The notes: generated from the sequence alone by a model not told the origin. Positions 35,917 to 48,298 are shown, numbered from the stretch's first letter. The stretch is 64,000 nt of DNA from Paramecium octaurelia (GCA_905182995.1 CAJJDP010000139.1:42519-106518); one strand, 5' to 3'. Numbers and translations: made by a program.

Positions 35917-37236
35917 GTAGTTCCATACATTATTATTAAAATATTTCGTATTAAATTAACAATTTTAAATGAATATTACGCGTTATGAATTTTATAAATA
36001 TTGATTCCATCTATATATTTATTATTTTAAAATTGAATTTGGACAAATATTTATATTTAGAATACTACCCTTAAATTAAGAAATTTATTTGAATAAATTA
36101 TAATCAAATTCTGTTGTTTCTATAAGTTATTATTTCATTCTTTTGATAAATCATAAAGTCACACTTAAGCATCTTTTTAGTATCCAACGTATCAATGGAA
36201 TCAAAATAAGGTTTAATACTTTATTATATAGAATCAATAAAAGAGAACAAACAATTAATAAAAATATGTGATTTTTGAAGCCGAAATAAGTTGATTCAAA
36301 TCCAAAAGAATTGGATGCAAGTCATAACCCCATATCACAAATCAAAAATACTGATGAAACTAATTTATCAATGACTTATTATAATTTTATTAGATTTATT
36401 GTAAGAGACATGTAAAAAATTATGATTTTTAACTGATATAATAAATGTGACTATAATACTAAAAGAATTAATCGAGTGAAATTTGGGGAATTAATTAATT
36501 TTCTATTTTACAACATTATTAAAACAATATTTCAAGCTTATTTATCGGTTTTCAAAAATGGATTAATCCATCAATTTAATATCAAAAGTTACTTCTTCAA
36601 ATTGATATTAATGCTAAACAACAATTGTTATCTGAAATTCACTTCTATTATTAATAACTAATACCCACTAACAAATTCTTCATCTACAATTAGAAGAATT
36701 TATTAAATAAACTTTAGATAAATTATTACATAAATGGCAGAAATTCTTCAACCAAAGTTCTTTTACATACAATATCACTATGGAAATTTCATCAGATTCA
36801 CAACAAGTCAATTTTGTTTGGATCTCCCTTTTCATCTAAAGGGATGAAACACAAATTATTTTTTTAACTATGATTTGAATAGCTAAATTATTATATTTTT
36901 TATATTATATTATTTACAATTAATACTAAATAACGACTAAAAAAAAATTAAAATAATGTTAATTATATTGAATTAAATTATATTAATTTTCAAAAATTCA
37001 TTACCAAATTTAGATATAAAACTTAATTTTTAGAATTAAGGGTGAGTTTTTTACCTGTAATTCAACTTAAAAAATAAAAATTACAATTCTTTTATTGCCA
37101 TAAAATTTCTTATAAAACTATAAATTATGATCTAATTAATATTATTAATTGTTACTAAATTTTTCTCAAAAATATTTTATTATTATCTCATAAATGATAT
37201 TTATATAGTTGAACAACATTAAAATAACTGAGAAAA
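35917..37236. repeat. Direct duplication, copy 1 (1320 bp)
   Basis: The block recurs at 37238-38557 with one N (37237) between the copies. The offset is a constant 1321. As with the first pair, this looks like overlapping contig ends that were not merged. Confidence 0.9.
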
Positions 37237-37237
37237 N
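37237..37237. other. Single-N assembly gap
   Basis: One N separates the two 1320-bp copies exactly. Confidence 0.95.
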
Positions 37238-38557
37238 GTAGTTCCATACATTATTATTAAAATATTTCGTATTAAATTAACAATTTTAAATGAATATTAC
37301 GCGTTATGAATTTTATAAATATTGATTCCATCTATATATTTATTATTTTAAAATTGAATTTGGACAAATATTTATATTTAGAATACTACCCTTAAATTAA
37401 GAAATTTATTTGAATAAATTATAATCAAATTCTGTTGTTTCTATAAGTTATTATTTCATTCTTTTGATAAATCATAAAGTCACACTTAAGCATCTTTTTA
37501 GTATCCAACGTATCAATGGAATCAAAATAAGGTTTAATACTTTATTATATAGAATCAATAAAAGAGAACAAACAATTAATAAAAATATGTGATTTTTGAA
37601 GCCGAAATAAGTTGATTCAAATCCAAAAGAATTGGATGCAAGTCATAACCCCATATCACAAATCAAAAATACTGATGAAACTAATTTATCAATGACTTAT
37701 TATAATTTTATTAGATTTATTGTAAGAGACATGTAAAAAATTATGATTTTTAACTGATATAATAAATGTGACTATAATACTAAAAGAATTAATCGAGTGA
37801 AATTTGGGGAATTAATTAATTTTCTATTTTACAACATTATTAAAACAATATTTCAAGCTTATTTATCGGTTTTCAAAAATGGATTAATCCATCAATTTAA
37901 TATCAAAAGTTACTTCTTCAAATTGATATTAATGCTAAACAACAATTGTTATCTGAAATTCACTTCTATTATTAATAACTAATACCCACTAACAAATTCT
38001 TCATCTACAATTAGAAGAATTTATTAAATAAACTTTAGATAAATTATTACATAAATGGCAGAAATTCTTCAACCAAAGTTCTTTTACATACAATATCACT
38101 ATGGAAATTTCATCAGATTCACAACAAGTCAATTTTGTTTGGATCTCCCTTTTCATCTAAAGGGATGAAACACAAATTATTTTTTTAACTATGATTTGAA
38201 TAGCTAAATTATTATATTTTTTATATTATATTATTTACAATTAATACTAAATAACGACTAAAAAAAAATTAAAATAATGTTAATTATATTGAATTAAATT
38301 ATATTAATTTTCAAAAATTCATTACCAAATTTAGATATAAAACTTAATTTTTAGAATTAAGGGTGAGTTTTTTACCTGTAATTCAACTTAAAAAATAAAA
38401 ATTACAATTCTTTTATTGCCATAAAATTTCTTATAAAACTATAAATTATGATCTAATTAATATTATTAATTGTTACTAAATTTTTCTCAAAAATATTTTA
38501 TTATTATCTCATAAATGATATTTATATAGTTGAACAACATTAAAATAACTGAGAAAA
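37238..38557. repeat. Direct duplication, copy 2 (1320 bp)
   Basis: Second copy of 35917-37236, continuing into unique sequence at 38558. Confidence 0.9.
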
Positions 38558-38818
38558 GTTGAATACATCCTTGCACTATTAGATTTGATTTGTTTTTTAT
38601 TATTGTTTTCAATATAGAATTTCATTTTCTATTTTTTTAAATAAAAGATTATATTGTAAAAAAAGGATTTCCTATATATTGTATTATTGTGATTTTGGTT
38701 TTAACGTAGTTGTCCAAGCTAGCTCAGTAACTTAAAATAGTAAAATCTTTATTTCATCAACGGGATCATGTAAATTGTTATTCACAACTAAACCATTTCA
38801 ATAAAAAAATTATATTTA

Positions 38819-39052
38819 ATGCAACAATCAGTAACATTATTAGCGACTCTCACAAAAATTCACCACGCTCCATCAAAGATTGACCTTAAAACTCCTCATT
38901 TTGAGTGCTCCTAGAATGGGTGCTTTACTAATTTCTATGTTCAAAAGGGCCTCCTTTTCAAATCTAATGAAACAAAAGGAGAATGTGGAACAAAAAAAGG
39001 ATAACAACAAGTGTATTGTTGTAGACAATGCTATTTAAAGAAATTCATGTGA
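38819..39052 (+). CDS. Small Cys-rich protein, possible zinc binding
   Basis: A single exon from ATG 38819 to TGA 39050-39052 encodes 77 residues. Cysteines are spaced as FECSQNGCFTNF, then GECGTKKGQQQVYCCRQC, giving paired CxxxxC, C and CCxxC motifs that could bind one or two zinc ions. No known finger class fits exactly. A further exon downstream is possible but not found. Confidence 0.55.
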
Positions 39053-40169
39053 TTTTATTATTATGTATGAACTTCTATAAATAATATTTTACAAGATGGT
39101 ATCTAAATTTCCTTTCTGCTACCATGATAATGTTGTTTGAAATGGTAGATAAGTTCATGATTTATGATTTCTACCAATAATTACTTGCTAACTGAAAGTT
39201 AGTCATAACAATTTTATTTAAACTTTTCATCAAATAATATATTGATAGATGAAGCGATAGAGCTTTGTAACAAAGACTTGCAAATTAGGAATATGAATGT
39301 ACATTTATCAGTTATACATTAACATGAAAATTTCAGATTTATTACATATACTTCCTCCAAATTGAATACTTTATATGTAAGTTTATTATATTAAATGAAT
39401 CTAACACAACATAGTAAACAAGAATTTATTATATTCACAAAGCTTAGGAGCTTCAATTAAATTCTTAGAATTGAATCCGACATTTGTTTTCTAATGTCTT
39501 TAACTCTCAATAATTGCAATTATAAATGTAACACTAAAAATGGATTTTCAAAAAGTCATTAAATCCAATGTAATTTACGAAAAATAATAGAATTAAGAAA
39601 TTTGGAATGCTTAGAATCGAAATTGCGAATCCTTAAGTTTTCTAGAAATAAATTTCATACTTCAATTTAAAATTTTCTGTCCCAAAATAGATAAGTTTAT
39701 GCTAAGTTTAAGTAATAATTAAAACAAATTAGAACGTACTCCATTTTAATCGTATAGTATGAGGTAAATAAGGTTATTTAATTCCTTTCCTTAGTATAAA
39801 GGCATTATTTATATATAAGACATAACAACATCATCAATTCTAGGTATTTGATGTAGAAGCACAAAATAAAAAAAATGAATTTCTCGTTCTCAAGAGTGTA
39901 ATTAAAGAATATTTAGCGAAATATTAGATCTATAACGTGTTTGAATGAATTATTTAGGAGTAAAATTTCATTTTATATTTATATTGTCTTATCATTTTCA
40001 TTAAAATTAATTAAAAATAAAATATATTAATTTTAAAAATTATTCAATTGATATTAATTATTATTAGATAAAAGAGTAAAACGCTCTTTTTTAATATGTT
40101 CTCGTATTGTCATACTTATGAAAACTATTTTTGCTTAAATATATATTAGATAAGTTCTGTATAAAATAT
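39053..40169. other. AT-rich intergenic
   Basis: No supported coding frame; it ends at the convergent 3' end of the coiled-coil gene. Confidence 0.6.
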
Positions 40170-41868
40170 TCAATTTAAAAACTTTTCAATAACTTCACTT
40201 TACACCATCATCATTGCTATCATATCCGAATGTACTTAAAATGACTATAATTAATCTATCAGTTAATTGTGGGAACTCATAAATTTTCTTGATTTTTTAT
40301 CTTTATTATTAGCGTTGTTTGATTTTGCGAGATCAATTTATGCGAGATGCATATTATTTAATTTTGAATTAATAAAACTTTCCTTTTATTATAATTCCCT
40401 TTACAAAATTTAGAGAAGTTACGGAATTTAATCTGAAGGAACCTACTGGATTTTGGAAGAAATATCTTTCAAATATTGACCTAATATTTTGCCATCTTCA
40501 GACAATTATCTCTATCTTTATTAAAAATATAATTACTATTTGTTTATTTTTTTGAATCAAATCCTGTTATAATTTTTATTCCTCGTTTTTAATTTTCTAT
40601 TGAGATGATTCAACAGAGTCATTCAGTGATTTTTTCAAAATTGTACATTCATTTAAAATACTTTGATTGGACTTTTATCTAAATTAAATCCAATTAATTA
40701 CAAATCATCAAACTTGGTTTTTAGTTGTTCATGATCATTCCTTACAGATTTATAATAGTCTTAGAGTTGATCTTTCTCTTTAACAGCGACACTGGTTGTT
40801 TCTAACAACTTTTCAGTTTTCCTTATTAGATCTTTGAGCTACATTAATTAAAAATGTGCTTACTTCTTAATCTTTATTCTATAGCGACTTTTGTGAGATG
40901 GATAGATTCATTAAAGCTTCAGTCAGTTAATTATTAACCATTTTAAGTTCTAGTTCTAGATCATTATTTTTAGAGGTTAATTTAGTAATGGCCTCATTTT
41001 TCATCTGCAATTCGTCGATTTAAAATTGAATAATTTTTTAGGAACTAATAGATGGTGAATTCTAATATTATTCTCTTTTTTGTGTGGCACTTGATGATTA
41101 AAAGACAAATTCCCTTTACTTGATATTGGATTAAGGAGTTGTAAACACATCATAATTAGAAGAGGGTATTTGTTGAGATCCTATGACATTTTGGATCTTT
41201 TTAATTTGCCTGTTTAGATCTTCAATAGGATTGCCGTTATTCTTATCAAAAAGTTTTTGGTTTTTTAGGACATCTATAGTATTTTGCATAGCTGCAATTG
41301 TATCTTTGATTTCACTTTTTTGAGATGGTAAGATTTAATCTTAGAAAGAAGAAGAGTTTTCATTGTTTGAATTGATTTCTTGAAGTAGTACATAAATTAA
41401 GTATTTAAGTAGTAGGAGATCGGTACAACGATAGAAATCAAAGCATTGGTTATCTAAGCAAAAACATTTCATTTTAGCCACCGTAGAGGTACATGAGTTG
41501 TGATTATTCTCTTTGGCAAACTTAAAGTTTTTCAGTTTTTTTTCGATCTTAAGCATAATGAGTTTGGAGTTCTGATTCATCATGGTGAATTGTGAAGATT
41601 GTAATTATTGAAGTGATCCATTGAATTCATCTTAATAATCTTGCAAATTGCTGCATGACCTATTTTTTTCGATGATTGATTTTTTAATTCTATCAGTCCA
41701 TTGATCTGTGTCATTATTTAAGGAATGTACATAGGAATCAATCATGCTCTTTCTCCTGGCAGGAGCCTTAAATTCAGTGGGTTTCATATGAATATTGGAT
41801 GCCTTTGCTAGGAGTTTGTTGGCATAGACATTAAGGTAGTCTTCTTTGGAGTTTCGATTGAATTGCAT
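40170..41868 (-). CDS. Coiled-coil protein of unknown family
   Basis: Three introns (40839-40863, 40679-40701, 40512-40536) give 541 residues starting MQFNRNSKEDYLNVYANK. A folded-looking N-terminal third has several Cys (MKCFCLDNQCFDFYRC). Heptad-patterned coiled coil follows from about residue 180 to the end (EDLNRQIKKIQNVI; LTSKNNDLELELKMVNNQL; IKNEEQKLQQDLIQKNKQI). Such proteins are typically structural parts of basal bodies, cilia or the cell cortex, which is inference here. It is divergent from the TMEM218-like gene, 101 bp between starts. Confidence 0.82.
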
Positions 41869-41969
41869 TGGTTTAATTGGTACAATAAAAGAGAAATATA
41901 ATTATTTACATAGTGTTAATAAGCAATAATAAATAGGGTGGGAATGAATTTTAATTAATAATAAATTAG

Positions 41970-42376
41970 ATGGCTACAGCCTTAGGTTTAGGTTATGGCA
42001 CTATAGCAATATTAGCTGGGTTTGTATTGGCCCTACTCATCACTTTCTTTTTCGGAAGGTCTACACGATCTCCAGAGTAATCAATAAGGCAATTAAAAGA
42101 TTAGTTTGCCTGTTAACGATGTTAATTCCAATAATATTGATCATAATCTTCACGGCATCACCAAAGAAAAGCCAGATTCTGACGGATTCCGATTAGGTGG
42201 ATTCCTACCTTCCAGTTGATATATTTGCAATGGTATTTGGGATTGTGAGTGCTCTGAGTGCATTGCTCTGCATATTGGGACATTACTATTTCCAGGGATT
42301 GAGAGCAATAAGAATAAGTTCGCAATTGGAGATGGAGAGAGATAAACAGAAATTGGAGAGGAAAAAACCAGCTTGA
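41970..42376 (+). CDS. TMEM218-like membrane protein
   Basis: One 23-nt intron (42077-42099) gives 127 residues. The protein has three hydrophobic segments: LGYGTIAILAGFVLALLITF near the N-terminus, LLTMLIPIILIIIFTASP, and PVDIFAMVFGIVSALSALL followed by a short charged cytoplasmic tail. Size, helix order and the glycine-rich start match TMEM218, a ciliary transition-zone protein linked to Joubert and Bardet-Biedl disease in humans. The match is from pattern memory, not a search. Unspliced reading gives a shorter frame, so the intron matters. Confidence 0.65.
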
Positions 42377-42413
42377 AGTGATTGAAGCTATTATTATAAT
42401 TTTAAATTTTTTC

Positions 42414-44753
42414 ATGCCGCCATTCAAATAACCCAAAAAGCAAGTCACTTCAATTGAGAAACCTGTAGTTGAAGAACAGAGACCTTCCACTGCCTATTAG
42501 GTTGTATATTCAAGAGACATCCGAAAAAAGAAGAAGTAAATGTTTGATGGAGTTTTGGTAATTGAAAATTAAAGAATGAAATTGTTTGATATGGAATCTA
42601 AATAATTATTTGCAGGCAGCGATCAAATTTATGACAATATTTCACAATATTATATGGGATAATTCTATGGTATTTTAGATAAATAACTAAAATAATAGTT
42701 GAACTCATGAATCAAATATCTATAGATGAATTCAAATCTGGTAAAATATTCATGGCTTAACCAGAACCAGAATAGAAGGTTATAGTTAAACCCAAGAAGC
42801 CCTTCAAATCTAAGTAATAACCAGATGTAGAACCTAAATTTACTATTTTGGAAGGTTTTGATGTTGATTCATTTCTATATAAATAATTGAGAGCACATCA
42901 AATTGAGGGAGTTAGATTCATGTTGGAATGTGTGACAGGTAAAAAAGGAAAATCCATAAGAGGATGCATTTTAGCGGATAGTATGGGATTGGGAAAAACA
43001 TTGTAAGCAATTACATTAATGTGGATTTTGATATAATCACATGAGATATCCAAAATAGTTATCACTTGTCCAGTCTCATTGATTGGAAATTGGGAGAAGG
43101 AGATAAAAAAATGGTTGGGTCCAATGAGATTGCAACCTTTATCTGCCATTGGTTCTAAAGATGAAGTAAATAAGTAGGTCAAATATTTTTTATATTCTCC
43201 ATATAATCTATTATTGACTTCATATGAAACCTTCAGAAATATTTGTAATGAGATTGATAAAGTTATTGATTTACTAATTTGTGATGAAGGGCATAGATTG
43301 AAAAATAGTAATATTAAAACAGTTCAAGCCATGAATCAGTTGAAGTGCAAAAGAAGAATAGTTCTAAGTGGAACTCCAATCTAAAACAACATGAAGGAGT
43401 TTTATGCTTGTTGTGATTTTGTCAACCCAGGAATATTCTCGTCTTATAAGACTTTTAAGTTGGTCTTCCAAGATCCTATAGAAATGTCTATGGAAAAGGG
43501 ATCGAGTGCAGAAAGCGTTGAATTGGGCAAATTAAGATCATAGGAATTAAGCTCATTAACAAGTTAATTTATTTTGAGAAGGAAACCTGAAATTTTGAGC
43601 AAAGTAAGATCTATTCGTTTAACAATAGTTTTTACCTAGCAAATTTGAGTATCTGATGTTTTGCACAATGACTCCATAATAATAGGTGCTATATAAGAGA
43701 AGTTTGCAATTGTGTCCAAATTCTGTTATGATGTAATTAAATTTATTGAGAAAAGTCACTACCCATCCTAAACTAATTGAAGATGATGAAAGTCAAGCTG
43801 CAGAAAAATTGGTAGTTCAAGATTATTAATCAGTTAAGTTCAATTGTTTAAAAATTATAGTCGATCAATGTAAAGAACAAAATGAAAAAGTAGTCATCAA
43901 TAGTTATTATCGATAAACTTTGGATTAGATTGAACACAATCTCATTTAATGGAATTTGAAGTTCCTGAGATTGGATGGAAAAGTAGTGTAAAAACAAAGA
44001 CTCACTTTGGTTGATGAATTTAATAAGGATAAAGATATTACTGTATTTTTATTGAATGGAAAATCAGGGGGCACTGGATTAAATTTAGTTGGAGCAAATA
44101 AGATGATATGTGTCGAAGTTGATTGGAACCCTGCAAATGATTCTTAAGTTATGGGTAGAATCTGGAGAGATGGTTAATAAAAATAAGTTCATATTTATCG
44201 ATTAATAACATGTGGAACCTATGAAGAGAAAATTATGCAAAGACAATTAACTAAAGAAAATTTATCTTAAAACATTGTTGATGAAAAATCATTATAAAAC
44301 TAATTTACTACTGAAGAACTCAAAGATTTACTTACATACAAGGATAGCCAGAAATGCTATATCTTTGATCAATCAGACAAATTAGAAGCAGAACATGATT
44401 ATCCTACTGATTTAAATAAATTTGTTGTATTAGTTAAAATTCATAAAACCTAATCTTGTATTCCAAATGAATTTGATAATTAAAACACATTTTTAGAGAA
44501 AGCAATTGAGGAACCCTAAAATATCCAATATCTAGATAACGATGAAATTCCGGAATCTCAAGATGATAACTCATAATAAGAACAATAAGAGTAATAAGAA
44601 ATCTAAGAGCCTCCAGAATAAGAAGTGTTCAAAGACATAACTAATCAACTTCAAAATGTTAATCTGCATGAACAACATGACAAAAATGACGAATAATAGG
44701 CAGATTTTCCTTTAGCTAAGATAAATATTTGTGATTTATCATTTTTGGATTGA
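42414..44753 (+). CDS. RAD54B: RAD54B-like SNF2-family DNA repair ATPase
   Basis: Two introns (42670-42698, 43604-43628) give 761 residues. The N-terminal 110 residues ([20 protein letters not shown], then [13 protein letters not shown]) resemble the domain found in RAD54B rather than RAD54. The ATPase core follows: [13 protein letters not shown], motif I in [20 protein letters not shown], motif [12 protein letters not shown], motif III LSGTPIQNNMKEFY, then [17 protein letters not shown] and DPxxxxQxxGR-type [11 protein letters not shown]. It should act in the nucleus in homologous recombination, moving along duplex DNA with Rad51 or Dmc1. Motif I has Ser where most relatives have Glu (DEMGLGKT). 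A Q/E-rich C-terminal tail is extra. It starts 37 bp after the previous stop. Confidence 0.92.
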
Positions 44754-44930
44754 CTTATTGAAATATGTAATTTATATTTACTGAATCCAAATCATTAAAA
44801 AAGGCATTATTAATTATTAATAAGTTATTATAGAAATGAATCTAATGGATAGCAACTTAAAATATGATTTTATTTAATTTATAATTTTCGAAACTAATGA
44901 TTATTTTATTTGCAAATAATTTGATATCTT

Positions 44931-45494
44931 TCAAAGTAGAAAACTTTCACATCCGCTTGCTTAATATAAGAAAAAAATAACAAGAATAATTGTCAATACT
45001 ATCTTGATTGATAATTTCATATCATTATTAGATTATTTGATGTTGATTGATTAACCACTTTTATTCATCTATTACTCTATGCCTCTTATAGATCGATGAT
45101 TTAAAAAGTTTTATATTACTTGTTTTGTCCTTATTTCATGCTATTGCTGTCTCTGCTTTTCCATTATAAGCGATACCGTCTCCTTAACAGTAGCCTATAT
45201 TTATGGATTTGACCCCAACTTTTTTTTAAAATGGTCCGACAATTTAATATTTTGTGTTAGTTTTGGAAATTGGACCAAAATTTGCAAATACTGTTTTGTG
45301 GATATGTAAGTCTCCCCTTGATATACCTATTCCATAGATTTTCTGTTCCTGTATTTTGTTATTGTGGATTGTTTATTCGAATAAGCTCTAATTTCTTTGA
45401 ATCCGACTTTCAAAGTTTTCGATTCACAAATTTAAATGATTCGAATTACATAAAACTTTTAAAACTTAGTTTCAAAAGCCCGGTGTTGCGACAT
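44931..45494 (-). CDS. Probable tail-anchored membrane protein
   Basis: A single frame encodes 187 residues from ATG 45494 to the stop at 44931-44933. The basic N-terminal and middle parts (SQHRAFETKFQKFY; VKETVSLIMEKQRQQQHEI) end in one hydrophobic segment, SIKIVLTIILVIFFLYQA, close to the C-terminus. This is the shape of tail-anchored proteins such as SNAREs, but no clear SNARE heptad layer is seen. It converges with the RAD54B-like gene. Confidence 0.65.
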
Positions 45495-45980
45495 TTCTCA
45501 GATAAAAATAATTAATTAATATATTGAATATGATGGAAAAACTATTTTACTTTCATTCTGTTTAATTAAGAATTAATACTTGTCATTTTTAACTTATGCA
45601 TTTAGAAATATCTAACGTATCATCGATGCTATTCCTCTTATTTTAGCCATTTTGGTATAGAATTGCTTAATGTAAAGAATTGAAATCAATAAATAAATTC
45701 AAAATATATATATAAAATCCCACACTTATTTAAAATAAAAACAATATTACAATAAATTAGATTTATAAATAAGTAAGGTATTTTCTTAGAAGGATTCTTC
45801 TCGGGGGGGGAGGGATAAAAACTACAGAATATCGAATCATCAAAAAAGTTGGATTCTTTTGAGACGTAATTTACATGGTATTGTGATAAAGCATATTGAT
45901 TTAATCCAATTTTAATATATAATTAAGTAATATAATAAAATCTAATTTTGTAATCGTCAATTAATTAAATACCTTGTTGT
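45495..45980. other. Intergenic with a G-run
   Basis: AT-rich, without a coding frame. It carries eight consecutive G followed by AGGG at 45803-45814, very unusual for this genome. Confidence 0.65.
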
Positions 45981-46472
45981 TCAATACACATTTGTATTAC
46001 TAAAATTGGTACTTTGGTTTTATTTCCAGATCCCTTGCTTCGTCTTGATCGATTGTCGATATTGCTCGATGTTGTCGATACTTTGTTGCAAATTATCGAA
46101 GAATTGATTGTTTCTATCTTCGAATGCTCTGTCAATAAGAAGATAATCGGAAAGAATTCTATTTATTTTGTCTACTTATAAATAAAGGTTATATTGGAAG
46201 GCAGTGTCTTATAAGGGATCTTAATTGAGATTCCTGCCTCCCCTTTTACTCTGACTTACAATCATTTCTTCTATAGTTCCTTTGGTTTGGAAAAGAGTTT
46301 TGATTTTGGCGATAGTTTTTTCATTATCGACATTTTTGTCAACAAGATTAAGACACTAATTGAGATCATTCCAAATGGCAAGAATATTTTACTTTGACGA
46401 TTGAACTTACACAATCTGTTTGGGTTGAGAAACCTATTTTTTCTGTGGTTGTTTGCCAGAACAGACTCCCAT
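45981..46472 (-). CDS. Small N-terminally acylated helical protein candidate
   Basis: A single exon encodes 163 residues starting MGVCSGKQPQKKQV. Gly2 with a nearby Cys4 and basic residues fits N-myristoylation with palmitoylation and membrane tethering. The rest is helical (NILAIWNDLNQCLNLVD; KINRILSDYLLIDRAFEDRN; FFDNLQQSIDNIEQYRQSI). No family is recognised. Its start is 32 bp from the divergent start at 46505. Confidence 0.78.
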
Positions 46473-46504
46473 CTTTTAATATTAAAATATTTTAATATTA
46501 ATTT
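46473..46504. promoter_or_regulatory. 32-bp divergent promoter region
   Basis: Thirty-two A/T-rich bases, including an ATTAAAATATTTTAATAT near-palindrome, separate the divergent starts at 46472 and 46505. A shared bidirectional promoter is inferred from spacing only. Confidence 0.35.
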
Positions 46505-47239
46505 ATGAACGAAGACAAGGAATTTTAAAAGAAAGTACAAATAGCAGTGGATTCTGTATAAATCTAATCGAAAATTCTAGTATTTGGGAAGGAGGGACAA
46601 GCAATCCTAGATGGTTGAGTAGATTTAAAACGTCTTGGAAAGGGAGTAATTGATCGATCAAGTGCAAAAATTAATTGTAGAATTGATTACAAAATTGACA
46701 GAGCGTTTCATAACTAATGTACACATCAGATGATACAATTGTCATAGATGAAAAAGCAAGTGGAGAACGAGATATTGAAATTGAGGGAAACCATTCGATC
46801 AACTCATCAGAGAACCTATTCTGCAGTAGACAAAGAGAAGGTGGAAGATCAAGTACAAAGGACTCTGAATAAGCATGATGTTTAAATAAATATGTTATTG
46901 GAACATCAGTAATATAATTGTATTCTATATTGTAGAGCTTAATTGAAATAAATGAGATCGGAATCCACAGGCAATGAGAGTATTTTATTTAATATTAGTG
47001 AAAGAAAGAGTTGGAAAGTACTATTAAAAAGGATTAAGAAGCATTGAAGTCAGAATTGGAAGAGCAACTAAAATCTTACTAGAGGAATTACAATTGTATT
47101 TATATATGTTTAATCGGTATTAGAGAAGCAGCAGACTATTATGCAGATTCTAAATGATTTAGTTGTAAAGATAGAAAAGATTGAGTTATCACAAAGTCAG
47201 CAATAAGTGACTATTGTTTCAGATAAAAAGAAAAGGTGA
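46505..47239 (+). CDS. Coiled-coil protein of unknown family
   Basis: Five introns of 27-31 nt (first bases 46580, 46719, 46909, 46980, 47096) give 196 residues. Nearly the whole chain is heptad-patterned: EQLIDQVQKLIVELITKLTE, QVENEILKLRETIRSTH, LESTIKKDQEALKSELEEQL and QILNDLVVKIEKIELSQ. The fourth intron uses an AAG acceptor, chosen because other sites break the coiled coil. Length and layout suit a small cytoskeletal or basal-body component, which is inference. Confidence 0.75.
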
Positions 47240-47287
47240 GAATTAAATATTGAAAATAAATAAATTTAGTATTAAATTATTTTAATT

Positions 47288-48298
47288 ATGGGTTCTACAT
47301 TATCCAAAAAATAAGATAAAGCTATTATTATTGGCGGTTTGGGAGTAGCAGCATTGATAGGAGCGACATTATTTTTGTATTTTTTTTACATTCATTTAGA
47401 AAATCTAAACCAACTGAAGTAAAAGTCAATACCAATACTAATTCACAACAGTAAGATGTTCAATAAATAACCCTAAACTGCAGTAATTCCAAAGGAATTC
47501 AGATTTAAGGTTATGATCAACTATTCTAACAAGTCGTTAAATCGATATCCGTCGAAAAATAAGGTTAATTGATTTCAATAGCAACAATTACACAAATACT
47601 AGACAAATCATTGGACTTAGCAAAGGATGAATATGCTATAATCACTACGGAAAATAGAAAAAGTATTAACTATCAATTCAACATATTTTAGTAAGAAGAG
47701 CTCTTAGGAAGGCTAATAGAAATGGATATCAAAAAATGGTCTTGGATTATAATGAATAGGTTGAAAACTTATTGGAGAAGAAGCAAATGGAGATCTGTGA
47801 CTTTTTACAAATCAAAGAAGAAGTATTTTAAGAAAGTGTGATGTCATTGATGGAAAGAGGATTCTATTAATAATTTTTCATGATTTAAGCCTCAATAAGA
47901 TAAAAGATTAAAGATTCATTACCATCAACCAGAGAAATTACTTACGCAGAATTAAAGTAAATTATAGATTTCCAAATTCAAGTAATAAGATAGTAACCCA
48001 AAGAATTAAAGGACATGATCGCTAACTTATCTGTAATACCTTATATTCTATATGATTTAGGGCAATCAAGAAACATAATAATTAATCCCACTAGCAATTA
48101 ATACTATTTTAGGTGATTTAGTCTATGAGAAATTTTAAATTGAAGAAGAAGATATGATGAAGATGTTTTAGAATTAATGTAAGAATTATATCTATAATCT
48201 AAGCCTTATTTAACGATCCCAGCCTACAATAAGCTATGAGTCAATTAGAAGAAGCGATGTATTAATTGATGTCCGCTTTAGAGGGAAATCATATGTGA
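47288..48298 (+). CDS. Membrane-anchored uncharacterised protein
   Basis: Four introns (47377-47399, 47663-47691, 48033-48060, 48179-48203) give 301 residues. The start MGSTLSKKQDKAI has a myristoylation-type Gly2 and is followed by one membrane segment, IIIGGLGVAALIGATLFL. The rest is soluble and helical (FDQ-type segments such as QVENLLEKKQMEICDFLQIK; FYQQFFMIQASIRQKIKD; SQLEEAMYQLMSALEGNHM at the end). Family not recognised. It begins 48 bp after the previous gene. Confidence 0.75.

Larger units (their letters stand above)
35231..38818. other. AT-rich region, no firmly supported gene
   Basis: This includes both copies of the 1320-bp duplication. Within each copy an open frame of about 130 codons (copy 1 near 36440-36850) carries blocks such as MAEILQPKFFYIQYHYGN, and another frame reads SNPKELDASHNPISQIK just before it. 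They lack a start and a joining intron I can find, so they may be decayed gene pieces. Confidence 0.5.

Noticed and set aside
36476..37982. Two identical 61-codon plus-strand frames (36476 and 37797)
   Set aside because: Both start with GTG and are the same sequence shown twice by the assembly duplication.
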